From Arthrobacter sp. StoSoilB19 (GTDB lineage: Bacteria > Actinomycetota > Actinomycetes > Actinomycetales > Micrococcaceae), in the NCBI RefSeq assembly GCF_019977275.1, contig NZ_AP024650.1:496001-560000 (forward strand): a DNA stretch of 64,000 bases, given 5' to 3'. The notes under the pieces were generated by a model that ran no database searches, was not told the DNA's origin, and saw nothing but the letters and a program-made list of their open reading frames with translations. Numbering within the stretch: the stretch's first letter is position 1; the number at the start of each line of letters is the position of its first letter. Positions 8,691 to 17,953 of this stretch are shown one piece after another. A program made the position numbers and the translations under genes.

Positions 8691-10289
8691 GTGACTCGAC
8701 GACGAGGAATGTCCCTCGCGGGGCAGTACCTTCTGCTGCAGTTGCTCATTGTCCTGGCCGTCCTGGTGGGCGTGGTGGCCATCTCCCTGGCCCAGTCCGC
8801 GGCCGCCTTCGAACGGATCGAAGGCAGGCGTGCCCTGTCGGCCGCGGAAGCCCTGGGCGGCAACCCCGTGGTGCGCGAACTCCTCCCGGACGCCGAACCG
8901 CGCGGCGGGGCCGTCCTGCCGTCGGTGGCGGAATCCGTCCGGATCGTCTCGGGCTCCTCCCGGGTCGCGCTCGCGAAACTGGACCGCACCGTGGTGGCGT
9001 CCTCGGACCCCAGCCTGCTGGGCGAGCCGCTGGAGCTCGGCGCCAGCCGGGTGATGGAAGGCAGGGCCTGGACCGGAGTGGTGGGCGGCACGCCGGCCCC
9101 GCTCCTCTCCGCCCACGTCCCGGTCCTGGACGATACCGGCCGCATGATCGGGATCGCCTCCATCAGCCGCAACTATCCCACCGTGCTCGAGCGGCTGGGC
9201 GACGCCGTCCCCAACCTCCTCACGTACCTGGGCGTCGCCAGCGTCCTGGGCATTGCCGGCTCCTTGCTGCTCTCGCGGCGGGTCAAACGGCAGACTCTCG
9301 GCATGGAACCCAGCGAAATCACCAGCCTGGTGGAGAACCGCGAAGCCATGCTGCACGGCCTCAAGGAGGGTGTGGTTGCGCTGGACCTGCACGATCGGAT
9401 CACGGTGGCCAACCACAGCGCCCGCGCCCTGCTCGGACTCCCGCCCGACTGCGTGGGCAAACGCGTGGCGGGCCTCGCCGTCGAACCCGCCCTCAAGGAA
9501 GTCCTCACCCGGGACCAGCCCGGGCCGGACCAGCTGGTGCTGGTGGGGGACCGGCTGGTGGTGATGAACCGGGTGCCCATCCAGTCCCGCGGCCGGGTCA
9601 TCGGCTCGGTCACAACCCTTCGCGACCGCACGGAACTCTCCGAACTGGAGCAGGAACTCGGCACCACCCGCACTGCCACGGACACCCTGCGGGCCCAGGC
9701 GCACGAGTTCGCCAACCAGCTGCACGTCATTTCCGGCCTGATCCAGATCGGCGAGTACGACTCCGTGGTCCAGTTCGTCAACGGTGCCACCGTGGACCGG
9801 ACCCGGCTCAATGACGAAGTGACCGGCCGGATCAAGGATCCCGCGCTCGCTGCCCTGCTGATCGCCAAGTCCAGCCTCGCCACCGAACGGGGCGTGGCCC
9901 TGCAGCTGCACCCCGACTCCGTGCTGGACCCCGTTGATGACGAGTTGTCCCGGGACCTCACCACCGTGGTGGGGAACCTGGTGGACAACGCGTTCGACGC
10001 CGTCACCGGGCTTCCGCAGGGAGCCGTCACGGTGCGGGTGGAGGGCAAGGCAGGGAAAGGCGTCGTGGTGACGGTGCGGGACAATGGTCCCGGCGTTCCC
10101 GGCAGCTCCACGGACCACATCTTCCGCCAGGGCTTCACTACCAAGGAACCGGGCCCGGCCGGCAGCCGCGGTTTCGGGCTGGCGCTGTCCCGGGTGGTGT
10201 GCCGCCGCAGTGGCGGGAACCTGGCGGTGGCCAACGATAATGGGGCTGTCTTTACCGCCGTGCTGAAACGAGGGAGTACCCAGCCATGA
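8691..10289 (+). CDS. Sensor histidine kinase, CitA/DcuS family
   Basis: Membrane sensor for di- or tricarboxylates. TM1 about residues 12-34, an extracytoplasmic PAS-like sensor to about 172, TM2 about 174-194, a cytoplasmic PAS (about 215-310), then the family-specific H-box with His338 in HEFANQLHVISG, the N-box NLVDNAFDAV and G-box DNGPGVP. The GTG start has AGGAAG 9 nt upstream. It overlaps its response regulator by 4 bp and is divergent from tctCBA, the arrangement expected when the sensor controls uptake of its own ligand. Confidence 0.93.
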   Translation: MTRRRGMSLAGQYLLLQLLIVLAVLVGVVAISLAQSAAAFERIEGRRALSAAEALGGNPVVRELLPDAEPRGGAVLPSVAESVRIVSGSSRVALAKLDRTVVASSDPSLLGEPLELGASRVMEGRAWTGVVGGTPAPLLSAHVPVLDDTGRMIGIASISRNYPTVLERLGDAVPNLLTYLGVASVLGIAGSLLLSRRVKRQTLGMEPSEITSLVENREAMLHGLKEGVVALDLHDRITVANHSARALLGLPPDCVGKRVAGLAVEPALKEVLTRDQPGPDQLVLVGDRLVVMNRVPIQSRGRVIGSVTTLRDRTELSELEQELGTTRTATDTLRAQAHEFANQLHVISGLIQIGEYDSVVQFVNGATVDRTRLNDEVTGRIKDPALAALLIAKSSLATERGVALQLHPDSVLDPVDDELSRDLTTVVGNLVDNAFDAVTGLPQGAVTVRVEGKAGKGVVVTVRDNGPGVPGSSTDHIFRQGFTTKEPGPAGSRGFGLALSRVVCRRSGGNLAVANDNGAVFTAVLKRGSTQP

Positions 10290-10954
10290 TCAAGGTCCTG
10301 ATCGTCGATGACGACTTCATGGTGGCCAAGGTGCATGCCGGCTTCATCCAGCGCACGCCGGGCTTCGCCGTGGTGGGTGCGGCACACACCGGGGCCCAGG
10401 CCGTGGCGGAAACCGAACGGCTCCAGCCGGACCTGGTGCTGCTGGACATCCACCTTCCGGACATCAACGGCCTTGACCTGATGCAGCGCCTGCGAGCGGT
10501 GGCACCGGAGCTGGACGTGCTGGTCATCAGTGCCGCACGGGAGGTGGAGACCGTGCGGAAGGCGCTCCGGGGCGGCATTGTCCATTACCTGATCAAGCCT
10601 TTTTCGCAGACGGACCTGCAGGAGCGGCTGGAGCACTACCGCAGTGCCTACCAAGGCCTTGACGCGTCCAAGGACGTGGCCGAGCAGTCGGACGTCAACC
10701 GGGTGTTCGGCCTGGACCGCGCCGAACGTCCGCTCCCCAAGGGCTGCAGCATCGAGACCCTGAGGCTGGTGGAGGCGGCACTGAACGCTGCCGCCGGTGA
10801 CGTGTCAGCCGCAGAAGTGGCCCAGGAACTGGGCACTTCCCGCGTCAGCGCCCGCCGCTACCTGGAATACCTGCACGACGAAGGCACCCTGGAGGTGCGG
10901 CTCAAGTACGGCGTGGGACGGCCGGAGCGCCGGTACGTCCTGAAGGGAGCCTGA
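10286..10954 (+). CDS. Response regulator, CitB/DcuR family
   Basis: A receiver domain (acidic pair DDD at 8-10, phospho-acceptor Asp54 in LLDIHLPD, Lys near residue 104 in LIKPF) joined to a C-terminal winged/HTH domain (AAEVAQELGTSRVSARRYLEYL) typical of CitB/DcuR regulators. 222 residues, normal length. Its ATG overlaps the kinase stop, so the pair is translationally coupled. Likely target: the tctCBA promoter with its 16-bp repeats. Confidence 0.93.
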   Translation: MIKVLIVDDDFMVAKVHAGFIQRTPGFAVVGAAHTGAQAVAETERLQPDLVLLDIHLPDINGLDLMQRLRAVAPELDVLVISAAREVETVRKALRGGIVHYLIKPFSQTDLQERLEHYRSAYQGLDASKDVAEQSDVNRVFGLDRAERPLPKGCSIETLRLVEAALNAAAGDVSAAEVAQELGTSRVSARRYLEYLHDEGTLEVRLKYGVGRPERRYVLKGA

Positions 10955-10973
10955 TTCAGGGCTGCGGCGTCTT

Positions 10974-11963
10974 TCAGCGCAGCAGCGTGTCCACCAGCCG
11001 CGCTGCGGTTTTGGCGGTCCGGCCGTCGATGTCGAAGGCCGGGTTCAGCTCCGCAACGTCCAGGTGCAGGAGCTTCCCGCTCCGCGCCACCTGCCGGCAC
11101 ACGGCGGAAATAACAGGCAGCGGCACGCCGTAGGCCGCGGGCGCGCTCACCCCGGGCGCCACGGCCGCGGGCAGCACATCCAGGTCGATGGTCAGGTACA
11201 GCACGTCGATGTCCGCCAGGAAGGCGTCCACGAAGTCCCGCACCCTCTCTGCGTCGCAGTCCTCGTCCAGCAGGTACCGAACGCCCAGCGTCCGGGCGGT
11301 GTCGAACAGGACCCGGGTGTTGTTCGGCTCCGAGATGCCCACGACGGCGTAGCGGAATTCCCGCCCGGCGTCCGCTTCCGCATGGGCCATCTGCAGGAAC
11401 GGGGTCCCGGAACTGGGCACCGGCTCGTCGCGGAGGTCGAAGTGGGCGTCAAGGTTCAGGACACCAAGCCGCTGCCCGTTGCGGACCGCCGACGAGGCGC
11501 TGACGCCGAGGTAGCTCGCGTAGGCGGTTTCGTGGCCGCCGCCCAGGACAACGGTCTGGTGGCCGGCGTCCAGCAGGGCCGCCACTGCGCGGCCAAGCCG
11601 TTCCTGCCCGGCTTCCAGGTCTTCCCCGGGCACCGCCACGTCGCCGAGGTCAGCCACCGTCCGGTCGAGGTGGAAAGCGAGCGGGCCCAGCGCCTTCCGC
11701 AAGGCTGCGGGGGCGGCGGACGCTCCGGTGCGCCCCTTGTTCCGGCGCACGCCCTCGTCGCTGGCGAAGCCCAGCAGGGCCACGGGCCTGCCGGTCGCCG
11801 TACCCCCCGTACTCGGCGCACCCATCCGGTCCCCCGCACCCGCCGTGGTGCTGTCCAGCGTGTCAACTGCCTGCCACCATCGGCGGTGGCCGGGAGCGTC
11901 GCCGTCGAACCTCCCGGTCCAGAGCTGGGGCGGGACATCGACGGCGGGGAGCTGGAGGGACAT
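10974..11963 (-). CDS. hutG: Formimidoylglutamase
   Basis: Hydrolyses N-formimidoyl-L-glutamate to glutamate and formamide, the last Hut step. It belongs to the arginase/ureohydrolase fold: di-manganese ligands are in GGGHETAY, NLDAHFDLRD and TIDLDVLP. The N-terminal WTGRFDGD...RRWWQ segment is typical of HutG rather than arginase or agmatinase. 329 residues. It is on the opposite strand, 8 kb from hutUH, and converges on the CitB-type regulator (20 bp apart), so it needs its own promoter. Confidence 0.92.
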   Translation of the reverse strand: MSLQLPAVDVPPQLWTGRFDGDAPGHRRWWQAVDTLDSTTAGAGDRMGAPSTGGTATGRPVALLGFASDEGVRRNKGRTGASAAPAALRKALGPLAFHLDRTVADLGDVAVPGEDLEAGQERLGRAVAALLDAGHQTVVLGGGHETAYASYLGVSASSAVRNGQRLGVLNLDAHFDLRDEPVPSSGTPFLQMAHAEADAGREFRYAVVGISEPNNTRVLFDTARTLGVRYLLDEDCDAERVRDFVDAFLADIDVLYLTIDLDVLPAAVAPGVSAPAAYGVPLPVISAVCRQVARSGKLLHLDVAELNPAFDIDGRTAKTAARLVDTLLR

Positions 11964-12192
11964 GACTCAAGCTCACCGCATGCGGGGCACGAAAACCAGC
12001 AACGCCGCCGTCGTCCTGTCCGGGATCCAAGAACCCCCTAACTCCAGGACCCGGCTTCCAGGTACCCGGACTTCTTACTGCGCCGGGGATATGCCGGGTG
12101 CAGGGGTTATGGTGAGAGCAGTCCGCCCCATCGAAGCGTGGCGTGTCCGCTTCCGGATCCACGCAACCATTCCAGGCTGGAGAGCCTTCCCC

Positions 12193-13497
12193 ATGTTCGA
12201 AGCCCCAGACATCCTCTTTGCCGCGGCAGGCATCGCCGTCTTCATCGCCGCGGTCCTGCCCAAGCTGCTGCGCGACATGCCGCTGTCCATGCCCATGGTT
12301 TTCCTTGGTGCCGGGATGGGGGCGTTCGCGCTGATTCCATCGCTGCCGGACCCCAACCCGGTGGAGCACGGCGATTTTGTCATGCACCTTGCGGAGGTCT
12401 GCGTGATCATTTCGCTGATGGGCGCCGGACTGGCCCTGGACCGGCCGGTGGGACGCAAGCGCTGGTCCACCACGTGGCGGCTCCTGGGCATCGCCATGCC
12501 GTTGTGCATCCTGGGGTTGACGCTGCTGGGCATGTGGTTCCTGGGCCTGGGGCTGGGCGCGGCCCTGCTGGTGGCCGCCAGCCTCGCCCCCACGGACCCG
12601 GTCCTCGCGTCCGAAGTCCAGGTGGGCGAGCCCGCGGACCAGGATGGCCATACCGACAAGGAGGATGAGGTCCGGTTCGGACTCACCTCGGAAGCCGGGC
12701 TGAACGACGGGCTGGCTTTCCCGTTCGTGTACCTGGCCATTGCCATCAGCGTCGCCGGGGCAAGCCCAACTGCCTGGTTTGGCGAATGGTTCGGGCTGGA
12801 CGTGCTGTGGCGGCTGGCCATCGGGCTGCTGGTGGGCTTCCTCACCGGCAAGCTGCTGGCAAGGGTCTTCTTCTCCGCCCATGCGGAGAGCTTCAGGCTG
12901 TCCAACCACTCCGAGGGGTTCGTGGCCCTGGCGGCGACGTTCCTGGCCTATGGGCTGACGCAAATGGTGGCGGGCTACGGATTCATCGCGGTCTTCGTCT
13001 GCGCCGTGACCATCCGCGCAGCTGAACGCACCCACGGCTACCACCGGGTGCTGCACTCCTACGTGGAGCAGCTGGAACGGCTCCTGACGGTGGTGATCCT
13101 GGTCCTGCTCGGCGGTGCAATCGCCCGTGGGCTGCTTGAAGGGATTGGCTTGGGGGAAGTGCTGGTGGCGTTGGCATTCCTGCTGGTGGTCCGGCCGCTT
13201 GCCGGCTGGCTGGGCCTGCTGGGCGGCAAGACCGGGCCGCGGGAACGCGTGGCGCTCTCCTTCTTTGGCATCCGCGGCATCGGGTCGGTGTACTACCTGG
13301 CCTTTGCGCTGGGCGAAGGCCACTTCACGGACCAGGCACACTGGCTCTGGTCCTTCATCGGGCTGGTGGTGGCGCTGTCCATCGTGATCCATGGCGCCAC
13401 CACCTCGCCCCTCATGAACCGGCTGGACCGGCTGCGCGAAAGGAAGGCGCTGGCGGTGTCCGGCGACGAGGGACTCGCGCCGAACACCCCTGTATAG
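12193..13497 (+). CDS. Cation:proton antiporter (CPA1/NhaP type)
   Basis: A 434-residue integral membrane protein with about 12 hydrophobic segments. The acidic ion-site pattern APTDPVLASEVQ, then the later SEAGLNDGLAFPF motif, are the CPA1 (NhaP/NHE) Na+(K+)/H+ exchanger signatures. FFGIRGIGSVYYL near the C-terminus is another conserved segment. The ATG at 12193 follows GGAGAG; a longer frame upstream to 11728 runs over hutG and is not credible. The stop codon lies inside a long inverted repeat shared with the convergent purine permease. Confidence 0.9.
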   Translation: MFEAPDILFAAAGIAVFIAAVLPKLLRDMPLSMPMVFLGAGMGAFALIPSLPDPNPVEHGDFVMHLAEVCVIISLMGAGLALDRPVGRKRWSTTWRLLGIAMPLCILGLTLLGMWFLGLGLGAALLVAASLAPTDPVLASEVQVGEPADQDGHTDKEDEVRFGLTSEAGLNDGLAFPFVYLAIAISVAGASPTAWFGEWFGLDVLWRLAIGLLVGFLTGKLLARVFFSAHAESFRLSNHSEGFVALAATFLAYGLTQMVAGYGFIAVFVCAVTIRAAERTHGYHRVLHSYVEQLERLLTVVILVLLGGAIARGLLEGIGLGEVLVALAFLLVVRPLAGWLGLLGGKTGPRERVALSFFGIRGIGSVYYLAFALGEGHFTDQAHWLWSFIGLVVALSIVIHGATTSPLMNRLDRLRERKALAVSGDEGLAPNTPV

Positions 13498-13526
13498 CTG
13501 CATGCCGTGCAGCTATACAGGGGTGT
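13484..13526. terminator. Perfect 19-bp inverted repeat between convergent genes
   Basis: ACACCCCTGTATAGCTGCA and its exact complement flank a 5-nt loop (TGCCG). It contains the antiporter stop and ends 2 bp before the stop of the opposing permease. There is no T-tract, yet as an RNA hairpin it would be very stable in both directions. Confidence 0.75.
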
Positions 13527-13528
13527 AG

Positions 13529-14968
13529 CTACATGCCCAGTGCGGCCTCGATGGGCCCGATGGCGAAGAACAGTGCGAACGCCGCGGCCACGGCCCACAT
13601 CAGCGGGTGGATGTCCTTGACCCGTCCCTGGACGGTGCGGATCAGGACGTACGCGATGAAGCCTGCGCCCAGGCCGTTGGCGATGGAGTAGGTGAACGGC
13701 ATCAGGGTGAACGTCAGGAACGCCGGGATGGCGATGCCCCAGTCCTGCCAGTCGATCTTGCCCACCTGGGACACCATCATGAAGCCCACCACTACCAGCG
13801 CCGGGGCCACTGCCTCGAACGGCACCAGGTTGATCAGCGGGGTGAAGAACATGGCCACCAGGAACAGCAGGCCGGTGACCACCGAGGCGATACCGGTGCG
13901 GGCGCCTTCGCCGATGCCGGCGCCGGCCTCGACATAGATCTGGTTGGAGGAGACGGAAGCGCCGCCGCCGATGATGGCGCCGAGTGCGTCCACCTGGAGC
14001 ACGCGGTCGACGTCGGGAATGTTGCCGTGCTCGTCCACCGTTCCGGCCTCGTTGGCCAGGCCCACCATGGTGCCCATGGCGTCGAAGAAGATGCTGAGCA
14101 GGATTACGAAGGCCAGCAGGGTGGCGGCCACGAAGCCGAGGTGTTCGAAGGCGCCGAAGGGATTGGCCTTGCCGATCAGGGACAGGTCAGGGGCGGCCCA
14201 GCCGGAGAACGCCGGCGCCACCAGGGACCAGCCCTGGGGGTTGAAGTTCTTGCCGTCGAAGCTGGGTCCGATGTGCAGGGTTGTCTCAAGGATCACGGAC
14301 AGCACGGTGGAGGTGATGATGCCGATCAGGATGGCGCCCTTGATCTTGCGCACCACAAGGGCGATGGTCAGGATCAGGCCGAAAACGAACACGGCCGTGG
14401 GCCAGCCCAGCAGCTTGCCTTCGAAGCCAAGGCCAACGGGCACCGTGGTGCCTGCAACGTCCGGAATGCGCCGCACGAATCCGGCGTTGACCAGCCCGAT
14501 CAGGGCGATGAACAGGCCGATGCCCACCACGATTGCCGTCTTGAGGCCGTCCGGCACGGCCTTGAAGACGGCGGTCCGGAAGCCGGTGAGGACCAGGATC
14601 AGCATGGTGACGCCGGAGAGGACCACCAGGCCCATCATGTCCGGCCAGCTGAGTTCCGGGTTTGTGGCCACGGTGACGGCCACGAAGGCATTCACGCCGA
14701 GGCCGGTGGCCAGCGCGAAGGGGTGCCGGCCCCAGGCGCCCATCAGGATGGTCAGGATGCCTGCCACGAACGCGGTCACGGCGGCCACGGCGGTGAAGCC
14801 CAGTGTGGTGCCGTTCGAGTCCGGACCGGACAGGATCAGCGGGTTCAGCACCACGATGTAGCTCATGGCGAAGAAGGTGGCGAACCCGCCGCGGATCTCG
14901 CGGGAAAGGTTGGAACCGCGCTCGGTGACCCTGAAATACCGGTCCAGGGCAGAGCCTTGCTTAAGCAT
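13529..14968 (-). CDS. NCS2 family purine permease (guanine/hypoxanthine, AzgA-like)
   Basis: A 479-residue membrane transporter with about 12-14 TM segments. The N-terminal REIRGGFATFFAMSYIVVLNP and GLGVNAFVAVTVA motifs are typical of the AzgA/PbuG branch (adenine, guanine, hypoxanthine:H+ symport). The central NEAGTVDEHGNIPDVDRVL and GGGASVSSNQIYVEAGAGIGEGARTG region (positions spread over residues 300-350) is also characteristic. ATG preceded by GGAGGA. It is monocistronic, with no purine riboswitch visible in the short upstream gap. Confidence 0.9.
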   Translation of the reverse strand: MLKQGSALDRYFRVTERGSNLSREIRGGFATFFAMSYIVVLNPLILSGPDSNGTTLGFTAVAAVTAFVAGILTILMGAWGRHPFALATGLGVNAFVAVTVATNPELSWPDMMGLVVLSGVTMLILVLTGFRTAVFKAVPDGLKTAIVVGIGLFIALIGLVNAGFVRRIPDVAGTTVPVGLGFEGKLLGWPTAVFVFGLILTIALVVRKIKGAILIGIITSTVLSVILETTLHIGPSFDGKNFNPQGWSLVAPAFSGWAAPDLSLIGKANPFGAFEHLGFVAATLLAFVILLSIFFDAMGTMVGLANEAGTVDEHGNIPDVDRVLQVDALGAIIGGGASVSSNQIYVEAGAGIGEGARTGIASVVTGLLFLVAMFFTPLINLVPFEAVAPALVVVGFMMVSQVGKIDWQDWGIAIPAFLTFTLMPFTYSIANGLGAGFIAYVLIRTVQGRVKDIHPLMWAVAAAFALFFAIGPIEAALGM

Positions 14969-15079
14969 TAGTCCTCCGGGGAAGTGTGTGGGGATACCTG
15001 CATCCTAAGGGGGCGGCAGGGAATGGGCCGGCAAATGCGCCTAGTCTGTAAGGAAGCCAACACAAGGAGCAGCCCAAAC

Positions 15080-15733
15080 ATGCGCCACGTCCGCCGCCGA
15101 CTGCTGGGCTTTGTGCCCGGTTTCTTCATCCTCTCCTTTGTCCTCGCCGCCGCGATGCTGGGCCTGGCGGGCCCGGCCAGCGCCCACGATGCCGCAGAGT
15201 CCACCAGCCCGGCCCAGGGTGCGGCGCTGCCGGCGCCGCCCGGCGAGGTTTCGGTGACCTTCAGCAACAAGCCGCTGGGCATCGGCTCGTCGTTCTCGGT
15301 CAAGGACGCCGGCGGTACCGAATGGGCTGACGGGTCCGTGCAGATCGTGGACAACGTGGCCACCCAAAAGCTTCGGCCAGGCGGCCCCGCGGGGAAGTAC
15401 ACCGTGGCATGGCGCGTGGTCAGTTCGGACTCGCACCCCATTGAGGGCACATTCACTTTCACCGCGGCCACAGGCGACCCGTCCGCAACGGCGGGCCCGG
15501 CCAGTCCGACGGCGGCGGGTGCAGTTCCGGGAATGGGTACAGCGCAGCCCGGGGTTACGGAGGAGCCGTCCGTGCCTGCCAATGCCGGCGAGCCCTTCCA
15601 GTGGAGCATCGTGATTTTTGCGGCCGTTGCCGTGGGGCTGCTGGTGGCCCTCGGCGTCCTGGCCCGGCGCCGGCTCACAGGCGACGGGGATGACGGGGAC
15701 GGCATGGATGCCGGGGAGGACGGCCGGGGGTAG
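15080..15733 (+). CDS. Secreted CopC-domain protein with C-terminal anchor
   Basis: The CopC fold binds copper outside the membrane. A Sec signal peptide (about residues 1-35, ending GPASA) leaves a mature N-terminus starting His-Asp, and the N-terminal His is a usual Cu(II) ligand. SDSHPIEGTFTF carries the second conserved His. After a Pro/Ala/Thr-rich linker (about 135-175) a TM helix near 180-200 and a short acidic tail follow. 217 residues. ATG at 15080 has AAGGAG 11 nt upstream. No copD or copper regulator is adjacent, so it may deliver copper to another protein or simply buffer it. Confidence 0.85.
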   Translation: MRHVRRRLLGFVPGFFILSFVLAAAMLGLAGPASAHDAAESTSPAQGAALPAPPGEVSVTFSNKPLGIGSSFSVKDAGGTEWADGSVQIVDNVATQKLRPGGPAGKYTVAWRVVSSDSHPIEGTFTFTAATGDPSATAGPASPTAAGAVPGMGTAQPGVTEEPSVPANAGEPFQWSIVIFAAVAVGLLVALGVLARRRLTGDGDDGDGMDAGEDGRG

Positions 15734-15782
15734 CCCGGCCCGGGGGTGCCGGCCGGCTCCGGCCTGGCGGCGGGCAGGGCTG

Positions 15783-16430
15783 TCAGCAGGTCAGCACCGC
15801 AAAGCTGCCCGTTGCCGGGAAGGCGCCGCCGGACGGGTGGCCACTGCCTGGATTGACCTTGGCGGAGATGGCCTGGCCCACCGTCTTGGCCTGGCGCAGT
15901 ACTTCCTTGGGCGACGGCGTGATCAGCTCACCCACTCCCACCAGGTAGATGCCAATGGCCCGCATGGCCGCTGCCACGTTCCGGCCTACGGCGATCCCGA
16001 AGTCGTTGAGCATGCGCCGCAGCTGGCTGTGGGCGCACCTGGTCAGGACGATGTGGTCGGCCACCAGGATGCCGGTGGGGGTGTGCACCTGCCATTGCGG
16101 AGCGGCGCCGTGCCCGGGTCCCTGGAGCATGGTCAGCTGGACCGCGCGGGTTGTGTTCCGGACGTCCACGCTGTGGCTTGTGGCGTAATTGCGCAAATGG
16201 CGCAGGATCTCGTTGCGCTCCCGGAGGGTGTCGCTGTCCGCCGCGTCGCAGCGCTGCAGCGAGGACGTGTTTGCGGGTTGCCCGGCGCCGAGGATGTCCA
16301 GCCCGTCCACCACAATGGAGGCCACGCGGTGGCGGCGCAGTTCTGCGGCCACGGCAAGCCCGGACAGGCCCGTGCCAATGATGACAGTGGTGGTCTGTTC
16401 GGTCTGGGCATCCCCAGGCATGCTTGACAC
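15783..16430 (-). CDS. Short FAD/NAD(P)-binding oxidoreductase-like protein
   Basis: The N-terminus is a clear Rossmann dinucleotide fold (VIIGTGLSGLAVAAELRRH, about residues 15-33), as in flavin monooxygenases and pyridine-nucleotide oxidoreductases. At 215 residues it is about half the size of those enzymes and lacks a recognisable second nucleotide-binding domain. The GTG start at 16430 has GGAGGG 8 nt upstream. There is no frameshift partner on either side that would complete it, so it may be a genuine small protein or an old, in-frame-shrunken relic. Function unknown. Confidence 0.65.
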   Translation of the reverse strand: MSSMPGDAQTEQTTTVIIGTGLSGLAVAAELRRHRVASIVVDGLDILGAGQPANTSSLQRCDAADSDTLRERNEILRHLRNYATSHSVDVRNTTRAVQLTMLQGPGHGAAPQWQVHTPTGILVADHIVLTRCAHSQLRRMLNDFGIAVGRNVAAAMRAIGIYLVGVGELITPSPKEVLRQAKTVGQAISAKVNPGSGHPSGGAFPATGSFAVLTC

Positions 16431-16849
16431 TACAGTTTCCCTCCTTCGAAGCTTTCGGCAGGTGCCGGCGTCCTCGCCGGCCCGCGTCCCGTTACCCCCA
16501 AGTACGGCCGCAGCGCATGGCCCGGGACAGTGCGCGCAGGAAGCTGCGGTTGGCGTCCCGGACCAACAATGTCCTGAAGACTACAGAACAAATGCGGCCG
16601 TGGATAGCCCAATGAGGAAAACGTTTCTGATGACATGAAGGCGCTTTCCCAGCCGCTCCGGAGGGCCTGTGGATAACCCGGCCTACCCGCCCCTGAACAG
16701 GCTTGCTAAGCCCTGGGGGACGGAGAATAGTGGGAATCGGGAACGGCCCTTTTCCTGCCGGTGCCGCTGGGGGCCGGGATGCACGGGGAGTGGTCCGTTT
16801 TCTGGCAGAATAGCCGCAACATCAGGCGTATCGCGAGGAGGCGGCCCCC
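16431..16849. other. Divergent intergenic region, no gene seen
   Basis: About 420 bp between the short oxidoreductase and the tandem universal stress gene. I see no credible ORF or RNA gene. It holds a small dyad GGCTT-GCT-AAGCC at 16700-16712, an AGAATAG hexamer near 16806 that could be a -10 element, and the GAGGAGG ribosome site for the next gene. Confidence 0.5.
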
Positions 16850-17890
16850 ATGGGCTCACGAGAGTTGCACCCGGACCAGGCCCGGGACGGTGGTGGTGCG
16901 TCACCCGCTCCCCACGGCATCGTGGTGGGCGTGGACGGTTCGGACCATGGCCAGTGCGCCTTGGTGTGGGCCGCGCGGGAAGCCCAGCGCCGCCGTCGTC
17001 CGCTCCATATCGTCACCGCCTATTCCGTGCCGATCTTCGCCGCGTCCGGACTGGACGGAGGCTATGCCACGGTGGACGATTCCGTCATCCGTGAAGGTGC
17101 CGAGGCCATCGCCAAGCAGGCTGTTGAAAAGGTTTCCGCTTACGACATTGATGTCAGTTCCTCCGTAGAGAACGGCGACGCAGCAGGAGTCCTGCTGGAA
17201 ATCTCCGAAACCGCGCAACTCCTGGTGGTGGGCACCCGCGGCCGCGGCGGCTTCGTGGGCCGCCTCCTGGGATCGGTCAGCAGTGCCCTGCCTGCCCATG
17301 CAAAATGCCCCACCGTGACGGTCCCCTTGTTCTGTTCGGACCGGCTCGGTGAAACCACCGAGGACCGCCGCGTCAAGGCGGAGCAGGCCAAGTCCGGCCA
17401 CCGGCTGGTGGAGAACGTGGTGGTGGTCGGCGTCGATGGCTCCGAGCAGGCACGCGTTGCCGTCCTCGAAGCAGCCGACCAGGCCGAACGGCTGGGTGCC
17501 TCGCTCCGCGTGATCTGTGCCGTCCCCCAGTACAGCGGTTCCCTGGCCTGGGTTCCCGCACCCATGGACCGGAAGGCATTGTTTGACGATATCCGGGTCA
17601 CCCTGGAGGCCGGCATGGCGTGGCTCCGCAGCCACTACCCGCACCTGCGGGCTGACTACGAGCTGAAGGACGGTTCGCCGGTGGACGTGCTCGTGGAGGA
17701 AAGCCGGCACGTGGAACTGGTGGTGGTGGGTACCCGCGGCCGCGGGGGCTTCACCGGAATGCTTCTGGGCTCAACGTCCGATGGCGTCCTGCACCATGCA
17801 AAGGGCCCGGTCATGGTGGTCCCGGACCGGGAAGACCCCCGCCTGGCGGACCGTGCGCGGTTCGGTCCGATCCTCGGCGACGCCGCCTAG
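16850..17890 (+). CDS. Universal stress protein, tandem UspA domains
   Basis: Two UspA domains in one 346-residue chain: about residues 20-160 and 185-325. Both carry an intact ATP motif, GTRGRGGFVGRLLGS and GTRGRGGFTGMLLGS, so both should bind nucleotide. The two-domain form is common in actinobacteria, where such proteins respond to hypoxia or stationary phase. GAGGAGG precedes the ATG. It lies 63 bp before the PEP-utilising enzyme on the same strand, probably one transcript. Confidence 0.92.
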   Translation: MGSRELHPDQARDGGGASPAPHGIVVGVDGSDHGQCALVWAAREAQRRRRPLHIVTAYSVPIFAASGLDGGYATVDDSVIREGAEAIAKQAVEKVSAYDIDVSSSVENGDAAGVLLEISETAQLLVVGTRGRGGFVGRLLGSVSSALPAHAKCPTVTVPLFCSDRLGETTEDRRVKAEQAKSGHRLVENVVVVGVDGSEQARVAVLEAADQAERLGASLRVICAVPQYSGSLAWVPAPMDRKALFDDIRVTLEAGMAWLRSHYPHLRADYELKDGSPVDVLVEESRHVELVVVGTRGRGGFTGMLLGSTSDGVLHHAKGPVMVVPDREDPRLADRARFGPILGDAA

Positions 17891-17953
17891 CCGGCACCGG
17901 ACAAACAGCAAGGCATCCCCGGAATACCGCCGCTCGGATAAGGCATCTGGGAC

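Noticed and set aside
16700..16712. Rifamycin-associated element near the RPH-like gene
   Set aside because: Only a 5-bp GGCTT/AAGCC dyad is present, not the 19-bp GGGGCTTGC..GCAAGCCCC form, and it is upstream of the stress gene.
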